Made by a program: the position numbers and the translations under genes. Positions 19,419 to 27,748 of a stretch of DNA of 64,000 nt are shown piece by piece (positions within the stretch are counted from its first letter, which is position 1; each line of letters starts with the position of its first letter). The notes beneath the pieces are model-generated. The model had not been told where the DNA came from, did not search any database, and worked only from the letters and a program-made list of their open reading frames with translations. Source of the stretch: Corynebacterium sanguinis. Lineage in GTDB: Bacteria; Actinomycetota; Actinomycetes; Mycobacteriales; Mycobacteriaceae. The stretch lies in contig NZ_CP038157.1 of assembly GCF_007641235.1 (NCBI RefSeq), positions 1,674,001 through 1,738,000 of the forward strand, written 5' to 3'.

Positions 19419-20537
19419 TTAGCTGATCCGCCGTGGCTTGTTCTGGTTGCGCAGGTAGTCGCCCAAATACGGCTGCGCGAATGTCACCTCGCCCCACCCC
19501 GCGGGCAGAATCAGGTCTCGCTCGATGAGCTTCCCGCGAGTATCGGACAAGCTTGTCGACGGCTTGTCCAACGCCACCGCCAAATCCTTCGCAGAAATCT
19601 CCGACCGGCCTGTCTGGGCTTCAATGTGCGCCATGGCGTCGAGGTACTCACGCTGCCGCGGGGGGACGTCGCGAAGCGACGGCTGGTGCACCTGCGTGCC
19701 AAGCCGGCCGATGGCCTCCTCGCGCACCGCCTCGACGGCGTCCAGGCTGATCGGCCCGGTCGGTTGTGCCTCCCACGCGAGGTAGCCGACGAGCTGAACG
19801 AGGTAGGGGTAGCCCTGCGTGATCCGGCTTGCGGTGTGGGCGGCGTCGATGTTGAACTCGCGCCCGGCGTGGCGGGCGGTGTCGAGGAGGGTGGTGGTGG
19901 CGTCGTCAAGCGTGAGCGGGCCGAGCTCGTAGTGGCGCGCGCGGCGAAGGAATGTCGCGCCGGGCAGGTCGAGTAGCCGGTTGACGCCCTGGGTGAGCCC
20001 GGCCATGGCGAGGGCGATCTCCGCGTCGTCGCGCACGAGGTCCTGGTAAGCAACCGCGATCTGGGTCAGTTCCGCCGGGTTGGCGTCCTGGACTTCGTCG
20101 ATGGTGATGAGCACACCTGTTCCGCGCAGCTTGCTAAGCAGCTCGTGCAGCCGGGTGACCAGGCGCGGGGTGGTGTCGTTCTCCAACAGTTCGCTGCGCA
20201 CGCCGCCGACGCCGGCGATGTTGAACCCGGTGAGCTTGCGGTCGCCCTGGGGCTCGAGCTGCTCAATGTTCTCCGGGATCGCGGAATTGGTCAGAGTTTC
20301 CGCCATGCCCTCGCGGCCCGAGGCGCGCACGACGATCCAGCCTTGCTCCTTCGCGACGTCCTCGAGCTCCGTGAGCAGCACCGTCTTGCCGATTCCCCTG
20401 GAACCGGAGATGATGACACTGCGGTGCGGGTCGCCGGGGCCGTTCTTTAGCGCGCGGCCGAACTCGTCGATCACGGCTTCGCGACCAGCCCAGACGCGCG
20501 GGCTCGCGCCGAATGTGGGGCGGAAGGGGTTTGGCAT
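19419..20537 (-). CDS. AAA-family ATPase with C-terminal winged-helix-like region
   Basis: A 372-residue stand-alone ATPase of unknown role. It has Walker A GSRGIGKT (about 45-52), Walker B VLITIDE (about 142-148), a LAMAGLTQG sensor-1-like segment and a C-terminal stretch (about 295-360: REYLDAMAHIEA, then SEISAKDLAVALDK) that resembles a winged helix. The layout recalls archaeal-type or STAND ATPases, used as regulators or in mobile/defence contexts. It has no obvious partner gene. The start ATG 20537 follows a TAGGAT -10 by 7 nt, and the promoter is covered by TTGATAA repeats. The GC-rich codon use matches the genome. Confidence 0.85.
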   Translation of the reverse strand: MPNPFRPTFGASPRVWAGREAVIDEFGRALKNGPGDPHRSVIISGSRGIGKTVLLTELEDVAKEQGWIVVRASGREGMAETLTNSAIPENIEQLEPQGDRKLTGFNIAGVGGVRSELLENDTTPRLVTRLHELLSKLRGTGVLITIDEVQDANPAELTQIAVAYQDLVRDDAEIALAMAGLTQGVNRLLDLPGATFLRRARHYELGPLTLDDATTTLLDTARHAGREFNIDAAHTASRITQGYPYLVQLVGYLAWEAQPTGPISLDAVEAVREEAIGRLGTQVHQPSLRDVPPRQREYLDAMAHIEAQTGRSEISAKDLAVALDKPSTSLSDTRGKLIERDLILPAGWGEVTFAQPYLGDYLRNQNKPRRIS

Positions 20538-20544
20538 GGGTGCA

Positions 20545-20550
20545 ATCCTA
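20545..20550 (-). promoter_or_regulatory. -10 hexamer of the AAA ATPase gene
   Basis: TAGGAT on the minus strand ends 7 nt before ATG 20537, a leaderless arrangement. The TTGATAA repeats fall directly upstream, in the spacer and -35 zone. Confidence 0.45.
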
Positions 20551-20555
20551 CATGA

Positions 20556-20595
20556 TTGATAAATTGATAATTGGCCGTTGTTGATAAATTGATAA
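20556..20595. repeat. Paired TTGATAA repeat array (candidate operator)
   Basis: The heptamer TTGATAA occurs four times in one orientation at 20556, 20564, 20581 and 20589. This makes two identical 15-bp blocks (TTGATAAATTGATAA) whose starts are 25 bp apart, in an otherwise GC-rich region. It lies just upstream of the ATPase start on the minus strand. The arrangement suits a DNA-binding protein occupying four half-sites. The ATPase itself is one candidate, but nothing shows this directly. Confidence 0.6.
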
Positions 20596-20599
20596 ATTC

Positions 20600-20880
20600 G
20601 GGGGTGGTTGGGGTGGTTGCTGGTTGGCTGGGGCGCTATATTGCGCAGTCCAAATTGTGCGGTAGCCCCGGCACGCCTCCCGGCGGCCCGCTACCGGGAC
20701 TGCGCAGTTTCGCAGAACCCGAGAACAAAAGCCCAGGTCGCAAGTCGGCCACAGCCCCAAAACGCGTAGTCCAAACTGCGCAGCAGCCCCCGCAAGCCTG
20801 CCGTCGCCCCCCCAGACGCCAAAAACGCGCAGTCCAAACCAAGCAGTGCACTAGACCAACCGAGCCCAACTAACGGCAGG
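20600..20880. repeat. Non-coding stretch with degenerate GCGCAGTCCAAA repeats
   Basis: No convincing gene between the ATPase promoter and base 20988. Imperfect copies of a 27-bp unit beginning GCGCAGTCCAAA start at 20643 and 20764 (22 of 27 matching), with a shorter copy at 20827 (first 13 bases). A palindromic CTGCGCAG variant is at about 20700. CGGTAGC (20660) and GCTACCG (20690) form an inverted repeat. Short ORFs here read through the repeats and show no family resemblance. Confidence 0.55.
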
Positions 20881-20910
20881 GTTCCCCCAGACCCCGACAA
20901 CGCCGCGAAT

Positions 20911-20938
20911 CTGTGGAGAAGTCCCGGGTTATCCACAG
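20911..20938. repeat. Inverted DnaA-box-like pair
   Basis: CTGTGGA (20911-20917) and TCCACAG (20932-20938) form an inverted repeat. The right arm contains TTATCCACA (20929-20937), identical to the DnaA-box consensus. The left arm TGTGGAGAA differs from the reverse consensus at one base. Only one pair is present, so this is not an origin. Confidence 0.5.
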
Positions 20939-20988
20939 CCAAACAACACCCCAAAGCGGGGGCCAGAAATCTGGGTAATGCTGCCCGC

Positions 20989-21918
20989 ATGGACATACAG
21001 CGCAAGCTCCGCCTGGTGAAATGCCTCGTCGACACCTGCGGCGCCTAGAATAACGACCACGAGTTCCTCCGAGCCCTCGCTGCAGAGGAGCTGGTCCCGG
21101 TCTCGGCGCGGTTCGTGTGCCACCGTTCCATCCTCGGCGAGCTGAAACGGTACGAGAAGGAGTGGCTGCGTGCGTGGGCCGTCGGCAAGACGGTGAGAAA
21201 GGCGGCACTGGGTGGGCGGTCCGCAGCGCGTATCCACGGGATGCCCGTGATCGCGACGACGCCCGAGGCGATCGAGTTGGTGCCGGCGACGGGGAGGCGG
21301 CCGTCGAATAGCAACTGGCCGCGCGGGTGCACCTACCTTAGCGGGGCGTACCGGGGCGACGAGCTCACGCAGGTCGACGGGGTGCGGGTGACGTCGGAGA
21401 TCCGCACGGGTATCGATATCGCGCTGCGCCACGGGTTCCGCGAGGGTCTCGTGGCCATGGATTGGCTGCTGGGCAGGCATCCGCGGGCCAATATTGCGTT
21501 CGAGATCCGCAAGCTCGGCAGGCGCAAGGGGATCGGCGTGGTGCGGCGCGCGTTTGCCCACGCAATCGACAACGTGCGCTCGCCGTACGAAAGCTACGCC
21601 CGCGCGCTGCTCATCGATGCGGGGATCGGGCCGATCCGCGTCAACGTGAAGCTCAGCCACTACGAGGTCGACCTGCTCATCGGGCAAAGGGTCGTCGTGG
21701 AGATCGACGGCGAGGTCAAGTACGACGGGACAACGTACGGTCGCACGGATGACATGCTGAGAAAGGAGCGGGAGCGCGAGAAGGATCTGCTCAACAGCGG
21801 CTACCACATGCGCCGCTACAGCCCCACGGCCCTCATCCGTCACGGCGACCAGTTCGTGGCCGAGGTCAAGCTGGCGTGCGGGCTCAGTCAACCACCAGCG
21901 TCACTTGCTCACCGTTGA
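20989..21918 (+). pseudogene. Endonuclease-like (DUF559/Vsr-fold) gene interrupted by an in-frame amber codon
   Basis: From ATG 20989 the frame reads 19 codons (MDIQRKLRLVKCLVDTCGA), hits TAG at 21046-21048, then continues open for 289 codons to 21918. After the stop there is no ATG, GTG or TTG until GTG 21115, which has no ribosome site and falls mid-domain. The long part has an AbiEi-like region (SEIRTGIDIALRHGFREGLVAMDW) and a C-terminal nuclease-like fold: SPYESYARALL, EVDLLIGQRVVVEIDGEVKYDG, RKEREREKDLL. If the TAG is real, the product is either absent or a 267-residue protein starting at 21115. The 3' end overlaps yaaA by 35 bases. Confidence 0.7.
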
Positions 21919-22597
21919 CCTCCACGGTCCACCCCGCGTCACGCGCCACCTCCGCAACCCCATCGGCGGAGGAGACGTCCGGCCCCAGCGCAAGCACGCG
22001 CGCCAGCTCGCCCTTGTAACGCTTGTTGAAGTGGCTGACCACCTTGCGCTGCCCGTCGACCTCCGTTTCCACACGCACCGTCACCGCAAAGGGCACGGGC
22101 CCGAGCGACAGGTACGCCCCGGAGCGCATGTCCACGATGAAGCCCAGCCCCGAGAGCACGTCGCTTATCGACGCCCCCCAGCGCGCCTTCATCGTCGGCA
22201 CGGTGCCGTCGGCAGCCGGCAGTTTGGAGCCTCCCGAGAGGCGGTAGCGCGGGATCAGGTCGTCGGCGCGCACCAGGCCGAACAGGGCGGAGGCGATAGC
22301 GAGGCGCGACCACGCCTCTTTAGGCAGGGTGGCGGGGTCGAGGGCGTCGTAAAGCACGCCCGTGTAGCGCAGCAGCGCGGGCATGACGGGCGCGGTGCGC
22401 AACCGCTGGTTGTCCGCGGCCTCGTCGGCTTTGGACTCGGGCAGTTTCAGGGCCGACATCATTGCTGGCAGGGGCAGCGTGGAAAGGTCGTCGAGAAGCG
22501 AGCTGCGCACGGGATCGAGGGCGGGGAACGACAGGCTCATGGGTGATGGGGAGCCGCCGGGGGCCTTGGTTTCGGAAGGGGGCAACACGATCAGCAT
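21884..22597 (-). CDS. yaaA: YaaA family peroxide-stress protein (DUF328)
   Basis: Family members limit free iron and damage during peroxide stress. The 237-residue product starts [11 protein letters not shown], the family hallmark, and contains [24 protein letters not shown], and the C-terminal [13 protein letters not shown] with its conserved basic segment. ATG 22597 is preferred over upstream in-frame starts because the family begins there and TAGTCT lies exactly 7 nt upstream. Divergent from proS. Confidence 0.9.
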   Translation of the reverse strand: MLIVLPPSETKAPGGSPSPMSLSFPALDPVRSSLLDDLSTLPLPAMMSALKLPESKADEAADNQRLRTAPVMPALLRYTGVLYDALDPATLPKEAWSRLAIASALFGLVRADDLIPRYRLSGGSKLPAADGTVPTMKARWGASISDVLSGLGFIVDMRSGAYLSLGPVPFAVTVRVETEVDGQRKVVSHFNKRYKGELARVLALGPDVSSADGVAEVARDAGWTVEVNGEQVTLVVD

Positions 22598-22604
22598 GCA
22601 GAAC

Positions 22605-22621
22605 AGACTAGGGGATAAGAT
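22605..22621. promoter_or_regulatory. Divergent leaderless -10 hexamers for yaaA and proS
   Basis: Minus-strand TAGTCT (22605-22610) is 7 nt before the yaaA ATG. Plus-strand TAAGAT (22616-22621) is 7 nt before ATG 22629 of proS. The 31-bp intergenic gap holds both promoters. Confidence 0.55.
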
Positions 22622-22628
22622 GTTGCGC

Positions 22629-24410
22629 ATGATCACACGCCTAAGCTCGCTTTTCCTGCGCACCCTGCGCGAAGACCCGGCTGATGCCGAGGTGCCCAGC
22701 CACAAGCTGCTGGTGCGCGCCGGTTACGTCCGCCGAGCCGCGCCAGGCGTGTACTCCTGGCTGCCGCTGGGGTTGCGCACGCTGCGCAAGATTGAGACCG
22801 TCGTGCGCGAGGAAATGGACGCAATGGGCGCCCAGGAGCTGCTATTTCCCGCGCTTTTGCCGCGCGAGCCCTACGAGCTGACCAACCGCTGGACCGAATA
22901 CGGCGACGACCTGTTCCGCCTCAAAGACCGCAAAGGCGCGGACATGCTGCTCGGCCCGACGCACGAAGAGATGTTCACCTCCGCGGTGAAATCCATGTTC
23001 TCCTCCTACAAGGACTTCCCGGTCACGCTGTACCAAATCCAGACGAAGTACCGCGACGAGGCACGCCCGCGCGCCGGCATCCTGCGTGGACGCGAGTTCG
23101 TGATGAAGGACTCCTACTCCTTCGACATGACCGACGCGGGGCTTGAAGAGTCCTACGCCAAGCACCGCGCCACCTACCAGCGCGTCTTCGACCGCGTCGG
23201 GATCCGCTACGAGATCTGCAAGGCGACCTCCGGCGCGATGGGCGGCTCCGCCTCCGAGGAGTTCCTGGCGTACTCCGACAACGGTGAGGACACGTTCGTC
23301 ATCTCGTCGGCCGGCGACTACGCCGCGAACGTCGAAGCCGTGGTGACCGTCGCGCCCGAGCCGCAGCCGATCGAGGGGCTGCCGGACGCGGTCGAGCACG
23401 ACACCCCGCGGGCCGAAACGATCGACGCGCTCGTCGCGTGGGCCAACGCCCAGGGCGTGACCGTTGAGGGCAGGCAGGTCAGCGCCGCCGACACGCTCAA
23501 GTGCATGGTGCTCAAGGTCGACGACCCGCGCCTCACTGACGACGATGGCGCCCCCGTCGGCCCGCGCCTGACCGGCATCCTGATCCCCGGAGACCGCGAA
23601 CTTGACGAGAAGCGCCTCGAGGCCTCCCTGGCCCCGGCGACCTTCGAGCTGGCGAGCGAGGAAGACTTCGCCCGCACGGACTTTCTGGTCAAGGGCTACG
23701 TCGGCCCGCGCGCGCTGGCGGCCAACGGGGTCACCGTCTACGCCGACCCGCGCGTGGTCGACGGCACGTCGTGGATCGCCGGTGCGGATGCGCACGAGCG
23801 CCACGTCGTCGGCCTGGTTGCCGGCCGCGACTTCGTCGTCGACGGCTTCGTGGAGGCCGCCGAGGTGCGCGAGGGCGATCCTTCCCCCTCCGGCAACGGC
23901 ACCGTCAAGCTCGCGCGCGGTATCGAGCTGGGGCACATCTTCCAGCTCGGGCGCAAGTACACCGAGGCGATGGACGTGCAGATCCTCGACGAGGGCGGTA
24001 AGCGCGCCGTGCCCACCATGGGCTCCTACGGCATCGGCGTTTCCCGCATGATGGCGGTCGTGGCCGAGCAGCGCCACGACGACAAGGGCCTCGTCTGGCC
24101 GGTCGCCATCGCGCCGTACCAGGTGCACGTGGTGGTGGCGAACAAGGATGCCGCAGCCCTTCAGGCCGGCGAGGACATCGCCGCCGAGCTCGATTCCGCT
24201 GGGCTCGAGGTGCTTTTCGACGACCGTCCCAAGATGTCACCGGGAGTCAAGTTCAAAGACGCTGAGCTGCTCGGAATGCCGTTCATCGTCATCCTCGGGC
24301 GCTCGTTTGCGGACGGGATCGTGGAGCTGCGTATCCGCGGCGGCGAAACCCTCGAGGTGGCGAGCGCGGACATCGTGGCCAAGGTCCGCGAGCTCGTCGC
24401 CGCGGGCTAG
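22629..24410 (+). CDS. proS: Prolyl-tRNA synthetase, bacterial type with editing domain
   Basis: Charges tRNA-Pro with proline. The 593-residue protein has class II motif 1 ([21 protein letters not shown]), motif 2 ([21 protein letters not shown]), an INS editing domain between about 235 and 400, motif 3 (GSYGIGVSR) and the C-terminal anticodon-binding domain. ATG 22629 gives [12 protein letters not shown], the usual start, and sits 7 nt after TAAGAT. ATG 22620 with AGGGG upstream is the alternative. Confidence 0.97.
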   Translation: MITRLSSLFLRTLREDPADAEVPSHKLLVRAGYVRRAAPGVYSWLPLGLRTLRKIETVVREEMDAMGAQELLFPALLPREPYELTNRWTEYGDDLFRLKDRKGADMLLGPTHEEMFTSAVKSMFSSYKDFPVTLYQIQTKYRDEARPRAGILRGREFVMKDSYSFDMTDAGLEESYAKHRATYQRVFDRVGIRYEICKATSGAMGGSASEEFLAYSDNGEDTFVISSAGDYAANVEAVVTVAPEPQPIEGLPDAVEHDTPRAETIDALVAWANAQGVTVEGRQVSAADTLKCMVLKVDDPRLTDDDGAPVGPRLTGILIPGDRELDEKRLEASLAPATFELASEEDFARTDFLVKGYVGPRALAANGVTVYADPRVVDGTSWIAGADAHERHVVGLVAGRDFVVDGFVEAAEVREGDPSPSGNGTVKLARGIELGHIFQLGRKYTEAMDVQILDEGGKRAVPTMGSYGIGVSRMMAVVAEQRHDDKGLVWPVAIAPYQVHVVVANKDAAALQAGEDIAAELDSAGLEVLFDDRPKMSPGVKFKDAELLGMPFIVILGRSFADGIVELRIRGGETLEVASADIVAKVRELVAAG

Positions 24411-26329
24411 CGCTCGGCGAGCGCCCCGGGTTTCGCGGGCCACCAGAACTTGTCGCCAAGCAGCTCGACGACCGAAGGCACGATTAGGCTGCGCACGATC
24501 AGGGTATCGAGCAGCACGCCCAGGCAGATCACGATGCCGATCTGCGCGAGCGCGACCAGGGGGAGCACGCCGAGGGCGGCGAAGACTGCCGCGAGCAAGA
24601 TACCGGCCGAGGTGATCACGCCGCCCGTGGTAGACAGCGCGGTGAGGATGCCGCGGCGCGTGCCCAGCTCGGCGGAGTCCTCGCGCGCTCGGGTCACCAG
24701 GAAGATGGTGTAGTCGATGCCGAGGGCCACGAGGAACACGAACGCGTAGAGCGGGGTCGTGGAATCGAAGCGCTCGAATCCGACGATGTAGTGGGAAACC
24801 CACCAGCCGATGCCCAGGGCTGCGACGTTGGTCAGCAGTACTGAGGCGGTCATGACCACGGGGGCGACGACCGAGCGCAGTAGAAGGATGAGTGAGACGA
24901 AGATCAGCAGCAACACGACTGGGAAGATGATCATCCGGTCCTCGGCAGCGGCCTGCTCGGTATCGTAGAGTTCGGCGTCGAGCCCGCCCACCTTGGCGTC
25001 GGTGCCGGCGAGAGCATCGCGGATCTCCGCGGTGTCGCCGCCCGAGACCTGCAGCGACCCGTTGCCCGAGTCCATCACGCTAAGACCCGCGCCTTCGAGC
25101 GATGCCGTCGCGGCCTCCGGGTCAGACGTGAGCGCGATGGCGGGAGTGGCCGACATGTTCGGGAAGGCCTCGCTGAGGTCGTCGGCCGCGGTGATCGATT
25201 CGGGGGTGTCGATGAACTGGTCGGACTGCGTTAGCCCGGTACTGATCCGCAGTGCGCCAGCGCACATGATGCCCAGGATGACCAGCGAAGACCCGAGCAC
25301 GGCGGCGGGCCGGGCCGAGACGAGGCGCCCCACCGCATCGAACACGCGGTGCTCGGTGGTGTCACCGACCTTCGGCGTCTTCGGCCAGAAGATCCACCTG
25401 CCGAACAGGATGAGGATGCCGGGTAGGACGAACGCCCCGAAGAACAGCGCAACGCCCACGCCGAACGCTGCGGAGAGGCCGAGCGCGCGGTTGGTGGGGG
25501 TGTGCGAAAGGAGCAGGCACAGCACGCCGAGGGCCACTGTGGCCGCCGAGGCGACGATCGTGCTTACCGTCGGCTTCCAGGCGCGGAACATCGCCTCAAA
25601 CCGGTTCTCGGTGCGGGTGAGCTCGTCGCGGTAGCGCGAGATCAGCAGCAGCGCGTAGTTGGTTCCGGCGCCGAAGACGAGCACCGAGAGGATGCCGCCG
25701 GTGGATTCGTTCCACTGCATGCCCACGGCGTCCAGGACGCGGGGGTAGGTCGTGGCGACAAGGCGGTCGGCGATGCCGATGACGAGCAACGGGATGATCC
25801 ACAAGATGGGGGAGCGGTAGGTAAACACCAGCAGCACCGCGACGATGATCGCGGTAACCGCGAGCAGGGTGACGTTGGCGCCGGAGAACACGCCGGACAG
25901 GTCCGCCTCGATTGCAGCGGGGCCGGTGACCTGCGACTCCACGCCCTCGGGCAGGCCGTCGGCGGCCGTGGCCCGCAAGGATTCGACCACGTCGACGTTG
26001 TCGGTGAGCGACTCCGAGGTGACCTCGACGGGGACGATCGCCGCGTCGACGGATTCGTTCGGGATTAACGGCCCGCCGATTTCCTCAGCCTTGCCCTGAA
26101 GCTGCGGGAGAGTCTCCGGGCTCAAGCCCGTGAACAGCACGACCGCCGCCGAGCCCTCGCCCTCAGTTGCGGCGCGTTGCGCGGCAACCTCGGTGGAGTC
26201 GAAGCCGTCCGGCAGCATGGCCGTGGGCGAGTTGGGCGAATCGATCGGCCCGAGGCTGATCAGGAAGGCCGCGACGGCGATGATCGCGAGAGATACCCAT
26301 CGCAAGTGTTTTATACGTTGTTGTGTCAC
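24407..26329 (-). CDS. MMPL family (RND-type) transporter
   Basis: Large inner-membrane exporter of 640 residues with the MMPL duplication. It has an N-terminal helix, a periplasmic loop (about 35-150), a block of five to six helices (about 155-345, with [19 protein letters not shown]), a second loop (about 365-455) and a second helix block (about 460-620, with [16 protein letters not shown]). The GTNYA and GIDY stretches carry the Asp/Tyr proton-relay positions of the family. In mycolata, MMPL proteins export lipids, but this one lacks specific markers. GTG start 26329 is 7 nt after TAAAAT. Its stop overlaps the proS stop in a CTAG. Confidence 0.92.
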   Translation of the reverse strand: MTQQRIKHLRWVSLAIIAVAAFLISLGPIDSPNSPTAMLPDGFDSTEVAAQRAATEGEGSAAVVLFTGLSPETLPQLQGKAEEIGGPLIPNESVDAAIVPVEVTSESLTDNVDVVESLRATAADGLPEGVESQVTGPAAIEADLSGVFSGANVTLLAVTAIIVAVLLVFTYRSPILWIIPLLVIGIADRLVATTYPRVLDAVGMQWNESTGGILSVLVFGAGTNYALLLISRYRDELTRTENRFEAMFRAWKPTVSTIVASAATVALGVLCLLLSHTPTNRALGLSAAFGVGVALFFGAFVLPGILILFGRWIFWPKTPKVGDTTEHRVFDAVGRLVSARPAAVLGSSLVILGIMCAGALRISTGLTQSDQFIDTPESITAADDLSEAFPNMSATPAIALTSDPEAATASLEGAGLSVMDSGNGSLQVSGGDTAEIRDALAGTDAKVGGLDAELYDTEQAAAEDRMIIFPVVLLLIFVSLILLLRSVVAPVVMTASVLLTNVAALGIGWWVSHYIVGFERFDSTTPLYAFVFLVALGIDYTIFLVTRAREDSAELGTRRGILTALSTTGGVITSAGILLAAVFAALGVLPLVALAQIGIVICLGVLLDTLIVRSLIVPSVVELLGDKFWWPAKPGALAER

Positions 26330-26336
26330 CTGCGGT

Positions 26337-26342
26337 ATTTTA
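26337..26342 (-). promoter_or_regulatory. -10 hexamer of the MMPL gene
   Basis: TAAAAT on the minus strand ends 7 nt before the GTG start at 26329. Confidence 0.5.
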
Positions 26343-26360
26343 CGACATCGTCACGACACC

Positions 26361-27170
26361 TCAGGCGCGCTGGGCGTGCGCCGCGAGCCTGATCGCGGCG
26401 TCGCGCCACTGTGCGTCGTCCGCTCCCGCCGCCGCGTGGTGCCACTGCGTGACCAAGTCCGCGTTGAGGCGTTGCACCAGCTCAGCAGCGGATGCGGGGT
26501 CGGTGGGGGTGCCGCCTTCGGCGAATTCGTAGCCCGCGAGCGGCTGCGGCACGTCGCCGGTGGGCTCCAGGGCGGCGGTCAGGGCTTCGCGGCGGGCGTC
26601 GGAGGCGCTGCGCAGAGCGTCGATACGCGCGAGGAGCGCGTCGTCGGCCCAGGCGGTGGCGAGCCCAATGCCGTACTCGAGCGCGTACTCACGGCGCAGC
26701 ATGTCGCGGGCGGAGTCGAGGTCGGCCGCTGGGGCGTCGTCAAGCGCGATGCCCTCGAGCTCGACGGGCGCGATGGCGACGGTGTCGATGGCCTGGGAAA
26801 CAACCAGGTCAACCGAATCCTCCGGGACCTTTCCCGCCGCCGTCACGGTCGCGGCGCGGACCTGATCAATCATCGCTTCGACGTCCGCGGCGCCGGCGGG
26901 AAGATCGGTGTCCCCGAAGCTCACGTCGCAGGACGACGGCGGGTTGCCAGCGTCATCGGTGCCGCACAGCCGCTGCGCTTCGGCGACTAGCTGGGAAGAC
27001 TGAGTTGCGCGCAGTTCGGCCGCGGCGGCGTCGTCGAGCGAAAACTGATCCGCGCTCGCCTGCCGTGCCAGCGTCATGATCTCGCCGTTCGCGCGCGGTC
27101 CGACGATGTCCATGACGGTGCACGACGTCAGCAGCACGGCGGCCGGCAGTATCACGAGCAGTCTTTTCAC
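26361..27170 (-). CDS. Predicted lipoprotein with DUF4439 (ferritin-like) C-terminal region
   Basis: Secreted lipoprotein of 269 residues and unknown function. The signal peptide KRLLVILPAAVLLTSC ends in a lipobox with Cys17. The C-terminal half (about 135-265, REYALEYGIGLATAW, DARREALTAAL) is an Ala-rich helical region like DUF4439. Mycobacterium tuberculosis has a similar gene pair beside rimP and proS. The frame is open to 27422, but that would run through the rimP promoter and coding region. GTG 27170 puts the signal peptide at the N-terminus and lies 7 nt after a TAGCGT hexamer. Confidence 0.85.
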   Translation of the reverse strand: MKRLLVILPAAVLLTSCTVMDIVGPRANGEIMTLARQASADQFSLDDAAAAELRATQSSQLVAEAQRLCGTDDAGNPPSSCDVSFGDTDLPAGAADVEAMIDQVRAATVTAAGKVPEDSVDLVVSQAIDTVAIAPVELEGIALDDAPAADLDSARDMLRREYALEYGIGLATAWADDALLARIDALRSASDARREALTAALEPTGDVPQPLAGYEFAEGGTPTDPASAAELVQRLNADLVTQWHHAAAGADDAQWRDAAIRLAAHAQRA

Positions 27171-27177
27171 CCCGAAA

Positions 27178-27194
27178 ACGCTACACGATAGGCT
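27178..27194. promoter_or_regulatory. Divergent leaderless -10 hexamers, lipoprotein gene and rimP
   Basis: Minus-strand TAGCGT (27178-27183) is 7 nt before GTG 27170. Plus-strand TAGGCT (27189-27194) is 7 nt before ATG 27202. Confidence 0.5.
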
Positions 27195-27201
27195 AGAGCG
27201 C

Positions 27202-27738
27202 ATGGCATTTCCAGGAGTCGACGAACTGACCAGGATGATTGAGCCCATCGCCGCGGCGTACGGGATGGACGTGGAGAAGGTGCGCACAGTCGCCGCCGGG
27301 AAGAAGTCACAGGTTGTTATCGCGCTTGACTCGGACGCGCACCCCACCCTCGACGAGCTTGAGGTAGTCAGCAACGAGCTCAGCGAGCTTTTCGACGCCC
27401 GCGAGAACGCAGGGGAGATCAACTTCGGCGCTGGCTACACCCTCGAGGTGACCACCCCCGGTGTCGACCTGCCGCTGACCGAGCCGCGCCACTGGCGCCG
27501 CAACCGCGGCCGCCTCGTCGCCGTCGGCGAGGAGAAGTTCCGAATCGGTGCGCTCGACGCGGCGGAAGAGAACGTCGTGCTCATTCCCACCGCGCAGAAA
27601 CAGCCGCGGCCCGAGGTGCGCCCGGTTTCGGGATTGGCACCTGCGGTGGTAGAAATTGAATTCAACACACCGCCCGCCGCGCAGAACGAGCTGGCGGAGC
27701 TCTCGTTCGACCAGGCCGCTGAACGCGCGGCCAACTGA
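27202..27738 (+). CDS. rimP: Ribosome maturation factor RimP
   Basis: Assists 30S subunit maturation. The 178-residue protein has the N-terminal alpha/beta domain (AYGMDVEKVRTVAAGKKSQ, LDELEVVSNELSELFD), the YTLEVTTPGVDLPLTEPRHWRRNRGR motif and a C-terminal SH3-like domain. ATG 27202 matches the family length; the frame extends upstream into the divergent lipoprotein gene only by chance. First gene of the rimP-nusA-ylxR-infB unit, 10 bp before nusA. Confidence 0.95.
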   Translation: MAFPGVDELTRMIEPIAAAYGMDVEKVRTVAAGKKSQVVIALDSDAHPTLDELEVVSNELSELFDARENAGEINFGAGYTLEVTTPGVDLPLTEPRHWRRNRGRLVAVGEEKFRIGALDAAEENVVLIPTAQKQPRPEVRPVSGLAPAVVEIEFNTPPAAQNELAELSFDQAAERAAN

Positions 27739-27748
27739 AAGGTAACAA

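Noticed and set aside
20548..20873. Short ORFs on both strands between the ATPase and the nuclease-like gene (70-100 codons)
   Set aside because: They read through the GCGCAGTCCAAA repeats, have no ribosome site or family resemblance, and overlap each other.
20911..20938. Chromosomal or plasmid replication origin
   Set aside because: Only two DnaA-like boxes, no AT-rich unwinding region, and no dnaA, dnaN or rep gene nearby.
27171..27422. N-terminal extension of the DUF4439 lipoprotein to 27422
   Set aside because: It would cross the rimP promoter and coding start and bury the signal peptide. GTG 27170 fits the signal peptide and the -10.
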